Of a stretch of 64,000 nt of DNA, positions 8,920 to 18,948 are shown piece after piece. The position numbers were made by a program, and so were the translations under genes. This DNA is from Hyaloraphidium curvatum. Its lineage: Eukaryota; Monoblepharomycota; Hyaloraphidiomycetes; Hyaloraphidiales; Hyaloraphidiaceae. Under the pieces are notes generated by a model, which was not told the DNA's origin, did not search any database, and saw only the letters and a program-made list of their open reading frames with translations. Each line of letters starts with the position of its first letter. Position 1 is the stretch's first letter. Where the stretch lies: NCBI GenBank assembly GCA_025558095.1, contig JAIVFI010000019.1, positions 620,001 through 684,000 on the forward strand, in the 5' to 3' direction.

Positions 8920-10666
8920 TCACAGGTCCTTCTTGGAACCCAAGCGTTCCTTTTTCAAGCCCCGCACCTCTTCCCCCATCCTAGCCACCGCGTTCTCGAA
9001 AAGCTCGACGATCCTGTCCGCGGATCCCTCCGAAAACTCGGGGAGCGCGTCGTCGCGTTCCATCATCACGGCGACGCTGAACTTGCCCGCACCTGCAAGA
9101 GCTTGTTAATCAGATCACGAGTGATTCGGCGCCTGCACTGTACCCACTCGAAAGAACGGCCACTCCGAGAGCTCCGGGCGCGGAGTTGGAGATCGGGTTA
9201 AAGACGTGGATGGTGTGCTGGAAGCCCGGCCAGAAGCCGGTCGTGGGGCCGGGCACGTTGGACAGGCCGCCGTGAGATTTGGCGAGCTGGCGTTCCATGA
9301 GCCTACGAGCGCCTGTAAGTTTGCACATGGCAACGTCGCGCACCATGTTTGTCACCTCTTCGGGATCATCCAGGGCGCTCTGACGAAAGTGTCCGCCGCC
9401 CACGCGGTGATCTTGACCAGCGGACGCATCCGTCTCTGCAGTCCCATCCAGGTCGCGATCTGGCGAGCACGCTCCGAAATAGCAGTCGGATCCGAAGCAG
9501 GGGAGAGCAACACGTAGTAGAGGAGCTGGTTCGAAAGCGAAGAGTCGCCGGGCATCCGGAGGGAAGCTGGGGACGAAGTGTGAGGTGTCGTGCGGACCAC
9601 ATGAGCAGCAAAGTTTCTCACTCGGAAGGCCGTAGGCGAAGTTCTCATCCCGAAGCGCCTTCTTCTCCCGCAGGAACGACTCGATTGCGTCCGTCACGCA
9701 AGCGAGCACGACGTCGTTGAGGCTCACGCCCAGGGCATTCTTGGCGTCCTTGACGACGGCGAGGTCCACCATGCGCTCCGGCGACGACCATGCCACTTGT
9801 TTGTGCCGGTTGTGCTGGCGACCGTCGGGGAAGACGAGCGACCGCCGAGCTCCGGGCATGATCTGGCCATGAACGTTGAATATCAGAGCTCCTGGGGTAG
9901 TAGGCGAGCCGATCAGCTTACCAGCGGGAGATAGATCCAATCGATGGCGATGCTCAGCACGATCGCGACCGCAATCGACCAGAGAGTGGAGATGAAGGAA
10001 AGAGCAGCTTGGACGAGAGACTGCTGCCTGCCTTTCTGCCGGTGCACGTCGTACTGGATCGGCGGCTCCCTGCCTTGCTCGCGGGCCATTGCTTCTCCCT
10101 GGTGCGCGATCGTCAGTGATCCGATACAGGGCAAGCCGAACGAGCAGATCACCCACGAGATGCCTGATGGACCCCTCGCCATCCGTCAGTGCATGATGCT
10201 GCTTGTCCAGCAAGGCAATTCCGCCGCCGGGGAGGTTCGAGATGTAGTAGAGATGCCACACGGCGGCGTTGTCGAGGTCCAGCGGCGCCGACATCAGCTC
10301 CGACACCGTCGAACGCAGGCACGGCTCGGTCGGTTCGGCGAGCTCCACGAGGCTGACCTGGTCGTCGATCGAGAACGCGAAGCCTTCAGAAGAGAAGAAC
10401 GGGCTGCGCCAGAACGGGTCCGTGGCCGCGTCACCGGAGACGACGAGCTTCCTGGTCCAACGCGAGGTGCAGCGGGTGCGGGCCGTGAATGCCTTGACGT
10501 AGTCGTAGCCGAGCAGCTCCTGGTCGATGGGCGGCGCGAAGATGGTGAGGCTGGCGCCGGCGATGAAGGCCACGTTGGGGCTCGCGAGGCCGCCGAAGAG
10601 GACGTCGAGGCCGCGGAGGTACTCGCGCTCCGACCCGTCAGCACGTTTATCCTTCAACGCCGCCAT
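8920..10666 (-). CDS. WS/DGAT-family acyltransferase, six exons
   Basis: The exons are 10666-10157, 10098-9922, 9862-9622, 9566-9356, 9302-9148 and 9092-8920 and give 488 aa. Residues around 155-161 carry QHHALTDG, the HHxxxDG catalytic motif of wax-ester synthase/acyl-CoA:diacylglycerol acyltransferases. Exon 2 adds a hydrophobic stretch (SIAVAIVLSIAIDWIYLPL), and later segments match the family (LGVSLNDVVLACV, LSNQLLYYVLL, GLSNVPGP). Intron 2 is 9863-9921; an earlier AG would introduce a stop, so I chose the GGCCAG acceptor. Intron 4 is 9303-9355, ending CGTAG, for the same reason. The product should make wax esters or triacylglycerol and is probably membrane- or lipid-droplet-associated. 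The family is best known from bacteria and plants. The motif is firm, and intron ends 2 and 4 are the least certain parts. Confidence 0.85.
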
Positions 10667-10879
10667 CGAATCTCTCTGACGAGCGAGCGGAGGACGCCAA
10701 ATACGCGGATGCCGAGCGGGAGGGAGGCGGGTCGAAGGGGCGTTGGGAGACAGCGGTGAGTCACGCGAGTTCGGACCAAACGAGAAGACGAGAACGAGAG
10801 CAACATCTTAGTCTGTGTCTTTCTACACTCTTTCCAAACCCTTTCTGACCACGGTGGATCAATCATCAATCACGGTGTA

Positions 10880-12073
10880 TCACTTCGCGCCTTCGACCGG
10901 CTTCCCGGCCGTCGACGTGATGAGCTCGCCCTTGAACGCCGCCGACCTCTTCCCCAGCCACCATCCATATGCCGGGGGAACCATGCCGTACCCGTCCAGT
11001 CCGAACTTGTTGGCCGCATCCATGGGCCAGGACGGGTTATACAGCATCTCCCGGCCCAGGGCCACGAGGTCAGCCCTACCCTCGCTTAGGATGCGCTCGG
11101 CCTGCTCGTGCTCGATGATCAGCCCGACGGCCATCGTCATGATCCCCGCCTCCCGCTTGAGCTTCTCGGCGTAGGGAACCTGGTACCCGTACCCAATCGG
11201 CGCCGAGCGCACGGGCCGCGCGGTCATCCCGCCGCCGCTACAGTCGATCACGTCGATCCCGATGTCCTTGAGCTTCCGCGCCAGGGCGACGCTGTCGTCC
11301 GGCGACCACCCGGCGTCGTCGTCGACCGAGAGCCGCATGAAGACGGGCTTGTGCTCGGGCATGGCCGCGCGGACGGCCTTGGCGACCTCGAGCGCGAAGC
11401 GGTGCCGTTTTTCCGTGCTCCCGCCGAAATCGTCCGTCCTCTGGTTGGCCACCGGCGACAAAAACTCGTGGACCAGGTACCCGTGCGCGCCGTGGATCTC
11501 GACCATGTCGAACCCGGCCTCGTTGGCCCGCCTGGCGGCCTCGCCAAAGGCCCTGACCATCCCCCAGACCTCCTCCGTGCTGGGCTCGTGCGGGATGGGC
11601 CAGCCCTCGTCGTTGACGGCGCTGGGCCCGACGATCTTCCAGGCCTCCCAACTCGCGTCCGAAATCTCCGGTGCATCTTCCCAGTTGAGCGGCTTGGACC
11701 CCTCCCAAGGCCTGCCCGTCCTCGCCTTCCTCCCGGAATGCCCGAGCTGGATCCCCGCCGCGGCCCCGTTGCCCTTGACCAGCTTCACGATCTCCGCCAG
11801 CGGCGCGACGAACGCGTCGTCCCACAGCCCGAGGTCGCCCACGGTCCCGCACCCCCGCCTTTCCACCTTTGTCGACTCGAAGATGACCAGCCCGGCGCCG
11901 CCGGCCGAGTAGCGCCCGTAGTTCTGCGTGTGCCAAGTGGTGGGAAAGCCGTCCTTGGCGGCATACTGGTGCATCGGCGCCACGACGACGCGGTTCTTGA
12001 GCTCGAGGGAGCGGATCTTGATTGGAGTGAAGAGGAGCGGGAGCGCGTGGCCGTTGGTCTTTGGTTCGGCCAT
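10880..12073 (-). CDS. NADH:flavin oxidoreductase / Old Yellow Enzyme (YqjM-like)
   Basis: An intronless 397-aa TIM-barrel flavoprotein. Motifs in order: LKNRVVVAPMHQY near residue 25, GIQLGHSGRKA near 107, EIHGAHGYLVHEFLSP near 195, NQRTDDFGGS near 210, and the C-terminal GRADLVALGREMLYNPSWP. The short substrate loop and HxxH pair (HGAHGYLVH) suit the thermophilic-like YqjM subgroup, which reduces activated C=C bonds with NAD(P)H. Cytosolic, no targeting signal. It is the simplest gene in the window, with no intron and family-typical length. Confidence 0.93.
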   Translation of the reverse strand: MAEPKTNGHALPLLFTPIKIRSLELKNRVVVAPMHQYAAKDGFPTTWHTQNYGRYSAGGAGLVIFESTKVERRGCGTVGDLGLWDDAFVAPLAEIVKLVKGNGAAAGIQLGHSGRKARTGRPWEGSKPLNWEDAPEISDASWEAWKIVGPSAVNDEGWPIPHEPSTEEVWGMVRAFGEAARRANEAGFDMVEIHGAHGYLVHEFLSPVANQRTDDFGGSTEKRHRFALEVAKAVRAAMPEHKPVFMRLSVDDDAGWSPDDSVALARKLKDIGIDVIDCSGGGMTARPVRSAPIGYGYQVPYAEKLKREAGIMTMAVGLIIEHEQAERILSEGRADLVALGREMLYNPSWPMDAANKFGLDGYGMVPPAYGWWLGKRSAAFKGELITSTAGKPVEGAK

Positions 12074-12354
12074 CGTGCCGAACGTCGATAGGAGCTTCGC
12101 CGCGCGCGCCAGAGGGGAAAGGAGGGGCGATGGGCCGCGATGCGGGGCGGGAGGTCGGGCCGAAGCTCGAGCCGGTGGCGACGGATCGACGTACTTCCTG
12201 AATCACCGTCCACTCCGATGAAGCATTTGGAGTCCCAATCCGACCCTTTTACCAGAAGATCATCTGCGACAACGGGCAAGAGGCTACTGAGCTACGGCCA
12301 CCTAGCGCAAGAAGGACCAACGAAAGAGCAATCCTCCCAAAGACGGGCAGCCCA

Positions 12355-15174
12355 CTACCCGCTCAACCTCCCCTTGACGACCGCCGCCTCCTCGCTCGTC
12401 AGCCTCACCCACACGTCCAGCGCATCCTCCACGTCCTGGTCCCTCTCCAAAAGCCCGCAGATGACGTTGAACGCCCCCCGGAAGTGCTTCCAGAAGTTGC
12501 CGGCGTCGGGGATGTCGGCGAGGAGGGCGACGATGTCTTGCAGGAGGGCGGCGACGGTGGACATGGCCTGCTGGGTGGCGGGGGCGTCCGGGGGGGCGGT
12601 GCGCAGGATGTGGCGGAACTTGCGGATCGCGCTGCGGAGCGGACGCCGTCAGCTTGCGGTGGTTCCGACGCGCAGGTGTGGAGACCCACATGACGTGCAC
12701 CCAGCACGCGCGGACGACGAGCGTGGGCCACAGCGGTGTGGTGCCCCGCACGTCGGGCTTGCGGAGGTCACCGCCGGGGGTGACGACGGCGCTCTTGACG
12801 AGGCGCGAGATGGTGATGGCGTGCGACTCGGCGACGATGAAGGCGTCCGAAAAGGGCCCTGGTCGGAAGGGTGTTCAGTGTGAAATACCGGAGAAGCGAG
12901 AGGCGAATCTCACAGTCCTCCAGGGCGGCGAATCCGGGGGAGCTCGGGTCCGTGAACGGCCACTCGCCCAGGATGTCGTACGGGGCATGCAGGAGCAGGT
13001 GCGTCGCGTGGAAGAACACGAGCATCTGCGGGCTGGAAGGCCGTCAGAAACGGACGCCGGCCGTCCCGCGGCCGGCACCCACATCAGCGCCGCCCTGTAC
13101 GCCCCCCAGTGCTCGCTGCACACCTCGGTGAGCCCGTTCGCGTCCCCCGCCTCGTCCATGGTCCGCACCCGTTCGGGCAGGTGCGCCCACAGGTCTTCCA
13201 GGCACGTCACCAGGCGGTCCCTGATCCCCGTCGCCTCGGGGTCCGACTCGGGCGGGCGGAACAGGGCGTACCCCCTCGCGGCGCAGAGGTCCTCGTACCG
13301 CCTGAACCTGCCCCAGATGCCGCTGCGGACGGCCTGCAGCCCGACGCAGCCGGATTCGAAGAGGCCGCCGATGGCGCGCTCGAGAAAGGCCGTGCGGAGG
13401 GGGTCGCCCGAGGGGATGTCCATCCACGAAAAGTACAGCCCGAGCGGCAGCGGTGCCGGGTGAGGGGGTACCGAGGCGGCGGACGGGTCGAGCGAGTCGA
13501 AGAGGAGGTCCGAGACGGACATGGGCATGTTGGCCCACCCCTCTGCGAACCTGCCGCGCGCGGCGTCCCAGGGGATGCCGCGGAGCGAGGGGGTGAGGAC
13601 CAGTGGGCCGCCGAGGAAGAAGCCGGCGACGATCTCCGTGACAACCATGAAGCAGCACAGGCGGGTGCGCTCCTGGGCGGCGATCCAGCCCGGCACATCG
13701 TCCGGCGGGCAGGGGGCGCCATCCTCGGGAAGCTCGCCGAATCGGAGCATGGGGAACAGGCCGCGCAGCGCGTTGTGGTACTCAGCGGCCGAGGGGCTGC
13801 CCCCGGCGATGCTGCCGAGGCGGCCGAGGGTGGCCGCGCGCGCGAGGTCCGTCACCTTGGCCAGGTCGTTGGGCGAGCCCGGGCGCAGGCACTTTGCGAG
13901 TTCCTCGCCGAAGCGGCGGCGGCAGAATTCCGAGAGGCCGTCCCGGAGGTGCGCCGACCGCAGCCACGCCCACCGCCAGCCGCCCGCGTCCGGCCCCATC
14001 TCGTCGAGCATCCGAAGGCTCAGCTGCATGAGGGACGCAAGTGTGAGCGGGTCGGCCGTTCCGTTTTCGACCCTGCGCCGGAAGCTGGGGATGTGGAAGA
14101 TGCTGTGGTATGCCCCGTCGTAGCGGTGAAAGTGCGCGATGAGTACGTTGACGAGCGGCAGCGGGGGGAGCAGGTGCGCGGGGATGTCGGGGTACAGGTC
14201 GTGGAGGTGGTGCCGCGGGACCGACGGGCCGCAGCATGCGCAGTCGACGTCGGTCAGGGCCATCGACTCGGTCCACTCGGGCGACATTGGCGTGGCGGCG
14301 AGGGCGAGCAGGTTGAGAGGGGAGGCGGGCGTGTGGTCCGCCAGCGTCGAGACGTCCCAGGTGCCGTCGAGCACCGGCTGCCAGTCCCAGGTGTCGGGCA
14401 GGTCGGTCGGGGCAGGGGTGGCGGCGGGCAAGGCGTCCGTGATGCCGCCGGATTGCGGGTCGGCGAAGTTTCCGGGCGTGGAGGCGCCGCTCCACTGCGG
14501 CAGCGCGAACCCTCCGTTCGCGGGCACTGAAGCGGGGCCTGAAGATGGGCTCGCGGTGCTCGGCTCGCCGTCCTCCATCCCCACCGTGTCCTCGCCCGAG
14601 CCGTCGGCGCCCCGCGAGTCCGCCCGCCTCCGCACGGGGGCTTTGCCGGAGCAGGACCCCGCGAACCGCTTCGCGTGGCGTACGAGCGCGTCGCGCCGCG
14701 TGAAGGTTGCGCCGCACGCCCCGCAGCGCAGGCCGCCGTCGGGCGCGGCGTCGGCGTCGTTGTCGGGCTTGGCGACCACGCGGTCGACGCACGGCCTCTT
14801 CGCCGACCGCCGCAGGTGCCGCGCGAGCACGTCGCTGCGCGGGAACACCGAGCCGCACATGTCGCACGCGAACGACGTGGGCCGCGTGCCGTCGCCCTGG
14901 TTGTGCGTCGTCCGCAGGTGCCGCTTGAGCTCGTACACGCGGACAAACGTGCTCTGAACGCATAGACATAGGGGACGGTTACCACATACGAAGGTTAAGG
15001 CGTCGTTAGAACACTTTAGGACGGGGCGGCGGCGGCAGTTACCCCGCAGAGCTCGCACGCGTGCGCCTTCTCGGCCGGGAAGTGCGTCTGACGATGGGCC
15101 ACGGCGTTCTGCTTCCGGCCGAACGTGCGCCCGCAGATGTCGCACGCGAACGCGCCCGGCTCGTCGCCCTCCAT
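12355..15174 (-). CDS. C2H2 zinc-finger transcription factor with fungal-specific regulatory body, five exons
   Basis: The exons are 15174-15043, 14953-13083, 13032-12914, 12858-12690 and 12631-12355 and give 855 aa. Exon 1 encodes a complete C2H2 finger (CDICGRTF...HRQTH) and the first Cys pair of the second (CELCG), which is completed across an 89-nt intron by STFVRVYELKRHLRTTH. Two more fingers follow, CDMCGSVF...RHLRRSAKRPC and CGACGATF...RHAKRF; these end in C2HC-like form. A Ser/Pro/Asp linker follows, and then a large helical part with LPLVNVLIAHFHRYDGAYHS and SIFHIPSFRRR, typical of the fungal-specific TF (middle homology) domain. Intron 2 is 13033-13082, intron 3 12859-12913 and intron 4 12632-12689; all restore a sensible frame. 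A nuclear DNA-binding regulator, possibly of carbon or lipid use. Targets unknown. Confidence 0.88.
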
Positions 15175-15894
15175 CGCGGCGGCGGCGGCGGGCGCCTACT
15201 CGGTGGCCGCACCCGGGTTGGTGGAGTGAGGGGCGACTCGGAGTGGGTGACAAAACTGGACGCCAAGGAGCAGTGCCACATCACTCACACTTTGCCCGCG
15301 AGTGAGGCACGGGAAGGCCATGGAATAAAGCTAGATGCGTGAGAAGATGTTGCCGTTTCTCAATGACTCGTCCCCAGGAGTTTTCAAGACGGGTTACCAG
15401 TGACAACCGACCAGTTCGGAACCGTCTTCCGTATCCTGCCTTCTTTTCAACACCCTCTGTGAACAACAGCTGATCGAGTTACAATCTAGATTGAGCTCCA
15501 AGGGCCGCAATGTGCCATCCAGCAGCCGGCCGTCCCTCCGATCGGAACCCCTTGTCATCGACCGGTCTCGTTTGATTGACTTGTTGACGGTAAACAACCC
15601 GCCCTCCGAATCCGCATCCCCGAAGCACGCGCTGCGGCAAGCTGTGCCCAGGCTGCCGCACTCACTCCTCGCGTGCGCGTGCGAGGACCCCCAAAGACCT
15701 GCGGCATCCCCGGGGATTGGCGGGTAATTGGTTGTTTGCGCCCGCGCACGCGACGGACCCGGCACAGCTGCGGCCGCCGGTCCGGGGTACAAAAGCCGGG
15801 CCGCCGGGGACGGGAGAGAGCATCGCATCGCAGTGCCGCTCGACCGCCGACCTCCCGCCTTTGCATCGTGGCCCTCCCACCCCCTGCGTGCACC
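15175..15894. promoter_or_regulatory. divergent intergenic region with a TATA-like box
   Basis: This 720-bp gap separates the transcription-factor start (minus) from the TIMP-like start (plus). At 15788-15795 the plus strand reads TACAAAAG, about 100 bp before the ATG at 15895, a plausible TATA-like element. Nothing else is recognised. Confidence 0.35.
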
Positions 15895-16446
15895 ATGCCC
15901 CGCTTCCTCCCCGCCCTCTTCCTCCTCGCCGCCCTCCTCGCCCTCCTCGTTCCCTCCTCCACGGCCTGCAGCTGCATCCCCACCCCACCCGCTTACGATG
16001 CCCTAGCCCTGAGCGACGCCGTCTTTGCCGGCCGCGTGATCTCGGTCAACTCCACGGAAACCGGCAAGCGCGTGCTTCTTGCGGTCCGCGAGGCGTGGAA
16101 GGGCGTCGCCCGCTCCAAGGTTCAAGTGCGCACTGCGCCGCACTCGGCCATGTGCGGGTTCACCTTCGACGTGGGGCGCAAGTACCTCGTCTACGCGCGC
16201 AAGTCCGACGGCGTCTTGGAGGCCGGCCTGTGCTCGCGCACGTCGGACTTCTGGTACGCCGCCGACGATCTGGCGATGCTCGGGGAGCCCGAGAGGAGGT
16301 TCGGGGGGAGATCGACGATGGATGCCGTGGACGAGCTGGCCGTGCTGGTTCTGGCGAGAACTCAGCCGGTTCCGGTTCCGCTTCCGGAGCCGGAGCCGCC
16401 CGTGCCCATCGTGTGCGGGGGGGCGAACGGGACGGTGGCCAACTGA
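15895..16446 (+). CDS. secreted TIMP/netrin (NTR)-like protein
   Basis: An intronless frame of 183 aa. A signal peptide (residues 1-23, LPALFLLAALLALLVPSST) is followed immediately by ACSC, so the mature protein would begin with Cys-x-Cys, as in tissue inhibitors of metalloproteinases. The next part (SDAVFAGRVISV ... VLLAVREAWKG ... CGFTFDVGRKYLVYAR ... LCSRTSDF) follows the OB-fold strand and Cys pattern of the NTR superfamily. The last 40 residues are Pro/Glu/Val-rich and end in CGGANGTVAN. In animals such domains inhibit metalloproteases; whether this one does is unknown. The window also encodes a secreted metalloprotease (36327-38598), which makes the question testable. Confidence 0.75.
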   Translation: MPRFLPALFLLAALLALLVPSSTACSCIPTPPAYDALALSDAVFAGRVISVNSTETGKRVLLAVREAWKGVARSKVQVRTAPHSAMCGFTFDVGRKYLVYARKSDGVLEAGLCSRTSDFWYAADDLAMLGEPERRFGGRSTMDAVDELAVLVLARTQPVPVPLPEPEPPVPIVCGGANGTVAN

Positions 16447-16834
16447 AGAAGGATTGCGATTGCGAGGCGGCGAGCCTGGCCGTGATGTGCGGCTTGACAA
16501 GTGGACTATACCCGGACCTCATCTTATGAATGTACTAGTCAATCGTAATCTATTGGTGGATTGGGATGATACACAGCTTGTCGGCAAGCGGAGCCCGAAG
16601 TTTCGTCGAGTGGGACCAGGACGTCGAGGGGCACGAGTCAGTGGCGGTGGTCCAGGCTAGGGAGGTCGAGCGTTGGCAGGATTCGGTCGGCTTCGAAAAG
16701 GTATCGTGTTTCGTCTTAGAGAGCTACATGGTCCGTAGATCAGTAGCCTCTTGCCTGGGTTGTTGATCGTCGAGTTGAGAATGAGGGGTCAGAGGAGAGG
16801 GCGATCGTCGAGTTGGGGGAGGGGGGCGGAGGGG
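16447..16834. other. intergenic region between convergent genes
   Basis: This 388-bp gap holds the two 3' ends. At 16777-16818 the phrase 'gatcgtcgagttg' occurs twice on the plus strand, a small direct repeat. No gene is seen. Confidence 0.3.
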
Positions 16835-17846
16835 TCAGAAGAGAGCGCAAACCATCAAGTCCGACAAACCCACCGCAGCAAACCGGTTTAGCCAGTCCAA
16901 AACTAGCATCGTGATGACGACGTGTGGTGCAACGCGTGTGTAGTATGTACCGAAGCCGCGGTAGAAGACGAAGCCCTCCTCCTTCATAACTTGGCGGAAA
17001 CAGTCCACCACGCCGGCGTACTTGCCCTTGCCCGTGGCCGGATCCGCGACCTGCTTCTGGAGCCGCGTCTTGACAAAGTCGAAGGGGAGGGAGAAGAAGG
17101 ACGCCAGGAAGGCGGCGACAAAGGCCGCGCCGAAGGTGGCGGTCCGCCGCTTCGCCTCGGTGTCCGTCCCCAGAGCCGCTTGCAGCCTCGCCAGCGCCTC
17201 CGAGTTCCCTGCCAGCTGGCCCACATTGAGAGCGATCGCTCGGACCACTGTTGGCCCCGAGCCCCGCCACAGCCCGAGCACGCCCTCCGACTTGACGATG
17301 CTGCTGAAGGCATGGAACACGCCCTTGTAGTTCCGCCTCAGCTCCGGGGGCAGCACCGCGTCCGACTGCATCCGCACGAGGCTGAGGTCCGCCGGGACGC
17401 CGCAGAGCGAGCCCAGGCCGCCGGCCACGACGCCGGCGAGGGTCCGGTCCGCGAGGGTGAGCTTCGAGGCGGGTTTCCGGGCCTGGATGGCGTCCAGGAC
17501 GGTCTGGAAGATGCCGAGGCGGGTCGTCGCTGGCCGCGACGCGTCAGCCGAGGCGAAGAAAGAACGCGGAGACGACAGGCCCACCGTAGGTGAGTTGTCT
17601 CATGTAGGCTGCACCGAGGCCTTTGTAGAGCGCCCGAGCGCCCTCCTCCGCGACAATCTTCCGGCCGACAGCGAGCGGGTTCGCGCTCCCGCCACCCTTG
17701 CCGCCCTCGCCCGACAGCTGGATCCGCACTTTGACCATATCGATGGGCTGTATCGCAGTAGTGGCCACCATGCCGGCCATGCCGCCCAGGACGTAGGGGC
17801 GGAGGAAGGTCCAGGCGGCGGGAGGAGATGTCGAGTTCGAGGACAT
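16835..17846 (-). CDS. mitochondrial carrier, 2-oxoglutarate/malate carrier type, two exons
   Basis: The exons are 17846-17585 and 17529-16835 and give 318 aa, the usual length for this family. Three repeats carry the carrier signature: QPIDMVKVRIQ, VPADLSLVRMQ and LPFDFVKTRLQ. The second motif, PADxxLVRMQ, is characteristic of the oxoglutarate carrier branch. The splice (intron 17530-17584, 55 nt, GTGGGC...GGCCAG) joins RQLTY to ATTRLGIF, matching the conserved YxTTRLG segment. The protein should sit in the inner mitochondrial membrane with six helices and exchange 2-oxoglutarate for malate or related dicarboxylates. The start is the ATG at 17846. Confidence 0.92.
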
Positions 17847-18186
17847 TTCCGGCGGCAAAGGCGAAGCGGCAGCGGCGCGATTGGCCTCTGGGCTTGGGGA
17901 GAGGAGGAAGAGATAAATCGGCTGACCGATGCCTTCCGCGTCGGTCTGATTAGGTTGTTGTAGTAGGGCGAAGATCAGTTTGCCTATGAAATCGGATGCC
18001 GGCGTCCCGACAGTCCGAGCTGTGAACAGCTTCAGCGCCAGAGCCGTGCAAATCCATCAGCAGCTCGCAAATGTAGCTCAAGTAACTGCCGATGGCTCGC
18101 AAGATGGAGCTCAAGCTGATGCTGATGATTCCGTCGATTCCAGTACAGCATTAACACCTGGTCGAGAACGCTAGCAACGCCTCCCA
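17847..18186. other. intergenic region
   Basis: This 340-bp stretch lies upstream of the carrier and downstream of the coiled-coil gene. A short 'gctgatgctgatga' repeat occurs near 18115-18130. No gene is supported. Confidence 0.3.
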
Positions 18187-18546
18187 TCAACGACGCTCCT
18201 CATCGTCATCGCCGCCTCCTTCCCCTCCTTCCTCTTCATCTCCTGCTCCCTCTTCGGAGCCCCCGCCGGCCTTGACGGCTTTGGCCTTCACCTTCTCGAT
18301 GAGGGCAGCAAGCTGCTCGTTGATCTCCTTAATGTTCTTCGAGGTCTCGTCCTTGAACTTCTTCATCTGCTCCATGGCAACTTCCACCTGGTTCTGAATC
18401 GGCGGAAGGCCCTTCTTCGAGAAGAAGTTCTTGAGCGCCGTGCCTTTGATTTTGTCGAAGAGGCTCTCCGCGTCCGACGGGCGCGCTAGAAGCGCAAGAA
18501 GCACGGCCACGAAAGCCAGTAGATGAACTGTGTCGCGAGAAGGCAT
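18187..18546 (-). CDS. small secreted coiled-coil protein with acidic tail (copy A)
   Basis: A single exon of 119 aa. Residues 1-26 are a signal peptide (HLLAFVAVLLALLARPSDA). A Lys-rich amphipathic stretch follows (SLFDKIKGTALKNFFSKKG), then a predicted coiled coil built around MKKFKDETSKNIKEINEQLAALIEKV written here in two parts: MKKFKDETSK and NIKEINEQLAALIEKV. The tail is Gly/Glu/Asp-rich and ends DDDEERR. The downstream gene at 18949-19754 has the same order of signal peptide, FxDETxK motif, coiled coil and acidic tail ending EEERK, so the two are tandem paralogues. I do not recognise the family. A secreted or vacuolar structural role is a guess. Confidence 0.75.
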   Translation of the reverse strand: MPSRDTVHLLAFVAVLLALLARPSDAESLFDKIKGTALKNFFSKKGLPPIQNQVEVAMEQMKKFKDETSKNIKEINEQLAALIEKVKAKAVKAGGGSEEGAGDEEEGGEGGGDDDEERR

Positions 18547-18948
18547 TCAGGTTGACAAACGGCAAACGGTGGAGATGCGGGGGGGGGGGGGGGGGGGGGG
18601 GGGGTGGGGGGACGGGCGAAATGGGCGCCGTGGGGAGGACGTGACACCGTCAGGAAACATGGTTTACCGAGCGCAACGCCTAGCACGAACGAAATCGGAG
18701 AGCGCGCATGGCGGAGTGCCGTGCCACGCGGGATCAAACGTCGCGGGAAGGCGTGTGAGTGGGCAGAATGGCGCGTCGTCGACGGGTCCGTGGATGCCCC
18801 CCCGTGCGTCCCGAGTCAGGACGTCCACCAACTTCGCCAGCAGCAGCCCGATCATATCTCCGACAATTACAGACCGAAATGATACATATGATGAACTTGA
18901 ATCCAACCAGTCCCGGTCCGCCTCCGCCTTGAGGCCCACTCGAGCTTT
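18547..18948. other. intergenic region with poly-G tract
   Basis: This 402-bp gap contains an uninterrupted run of 26 G residues at 18579-18604, 33 bp before the start codon of copy A (as C26 on its sense strand). No coding region is supported. Confidence 0.5.
18579..18604. repeat. poly-G/poly-C homopolymer, 26 bp
   Basis: The run follows 'gagatgc' and is followed by 'tggggggacggg'. It is the longest homopolymer I noticed. It lies in the presumed promoter/5' UTR of the small secreted gene and could form G-quadruplex or length-variable DNA. The exact length may be affected by sequencing error. Confidence 0.8.

Noticed and set aside
11108-12091. Long plus-strand frame over the Old Yellow Enzyme
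   Set aside because: It is a shadow of the minus-strand enzyme, with no domain and His/Pro/Arg-biased composition.
13109-14530. 473-codon plus-strand frame over the C2H2 transcription factor
   Set aside because: It is antisense to a coherent five-exon gene and has no motif.
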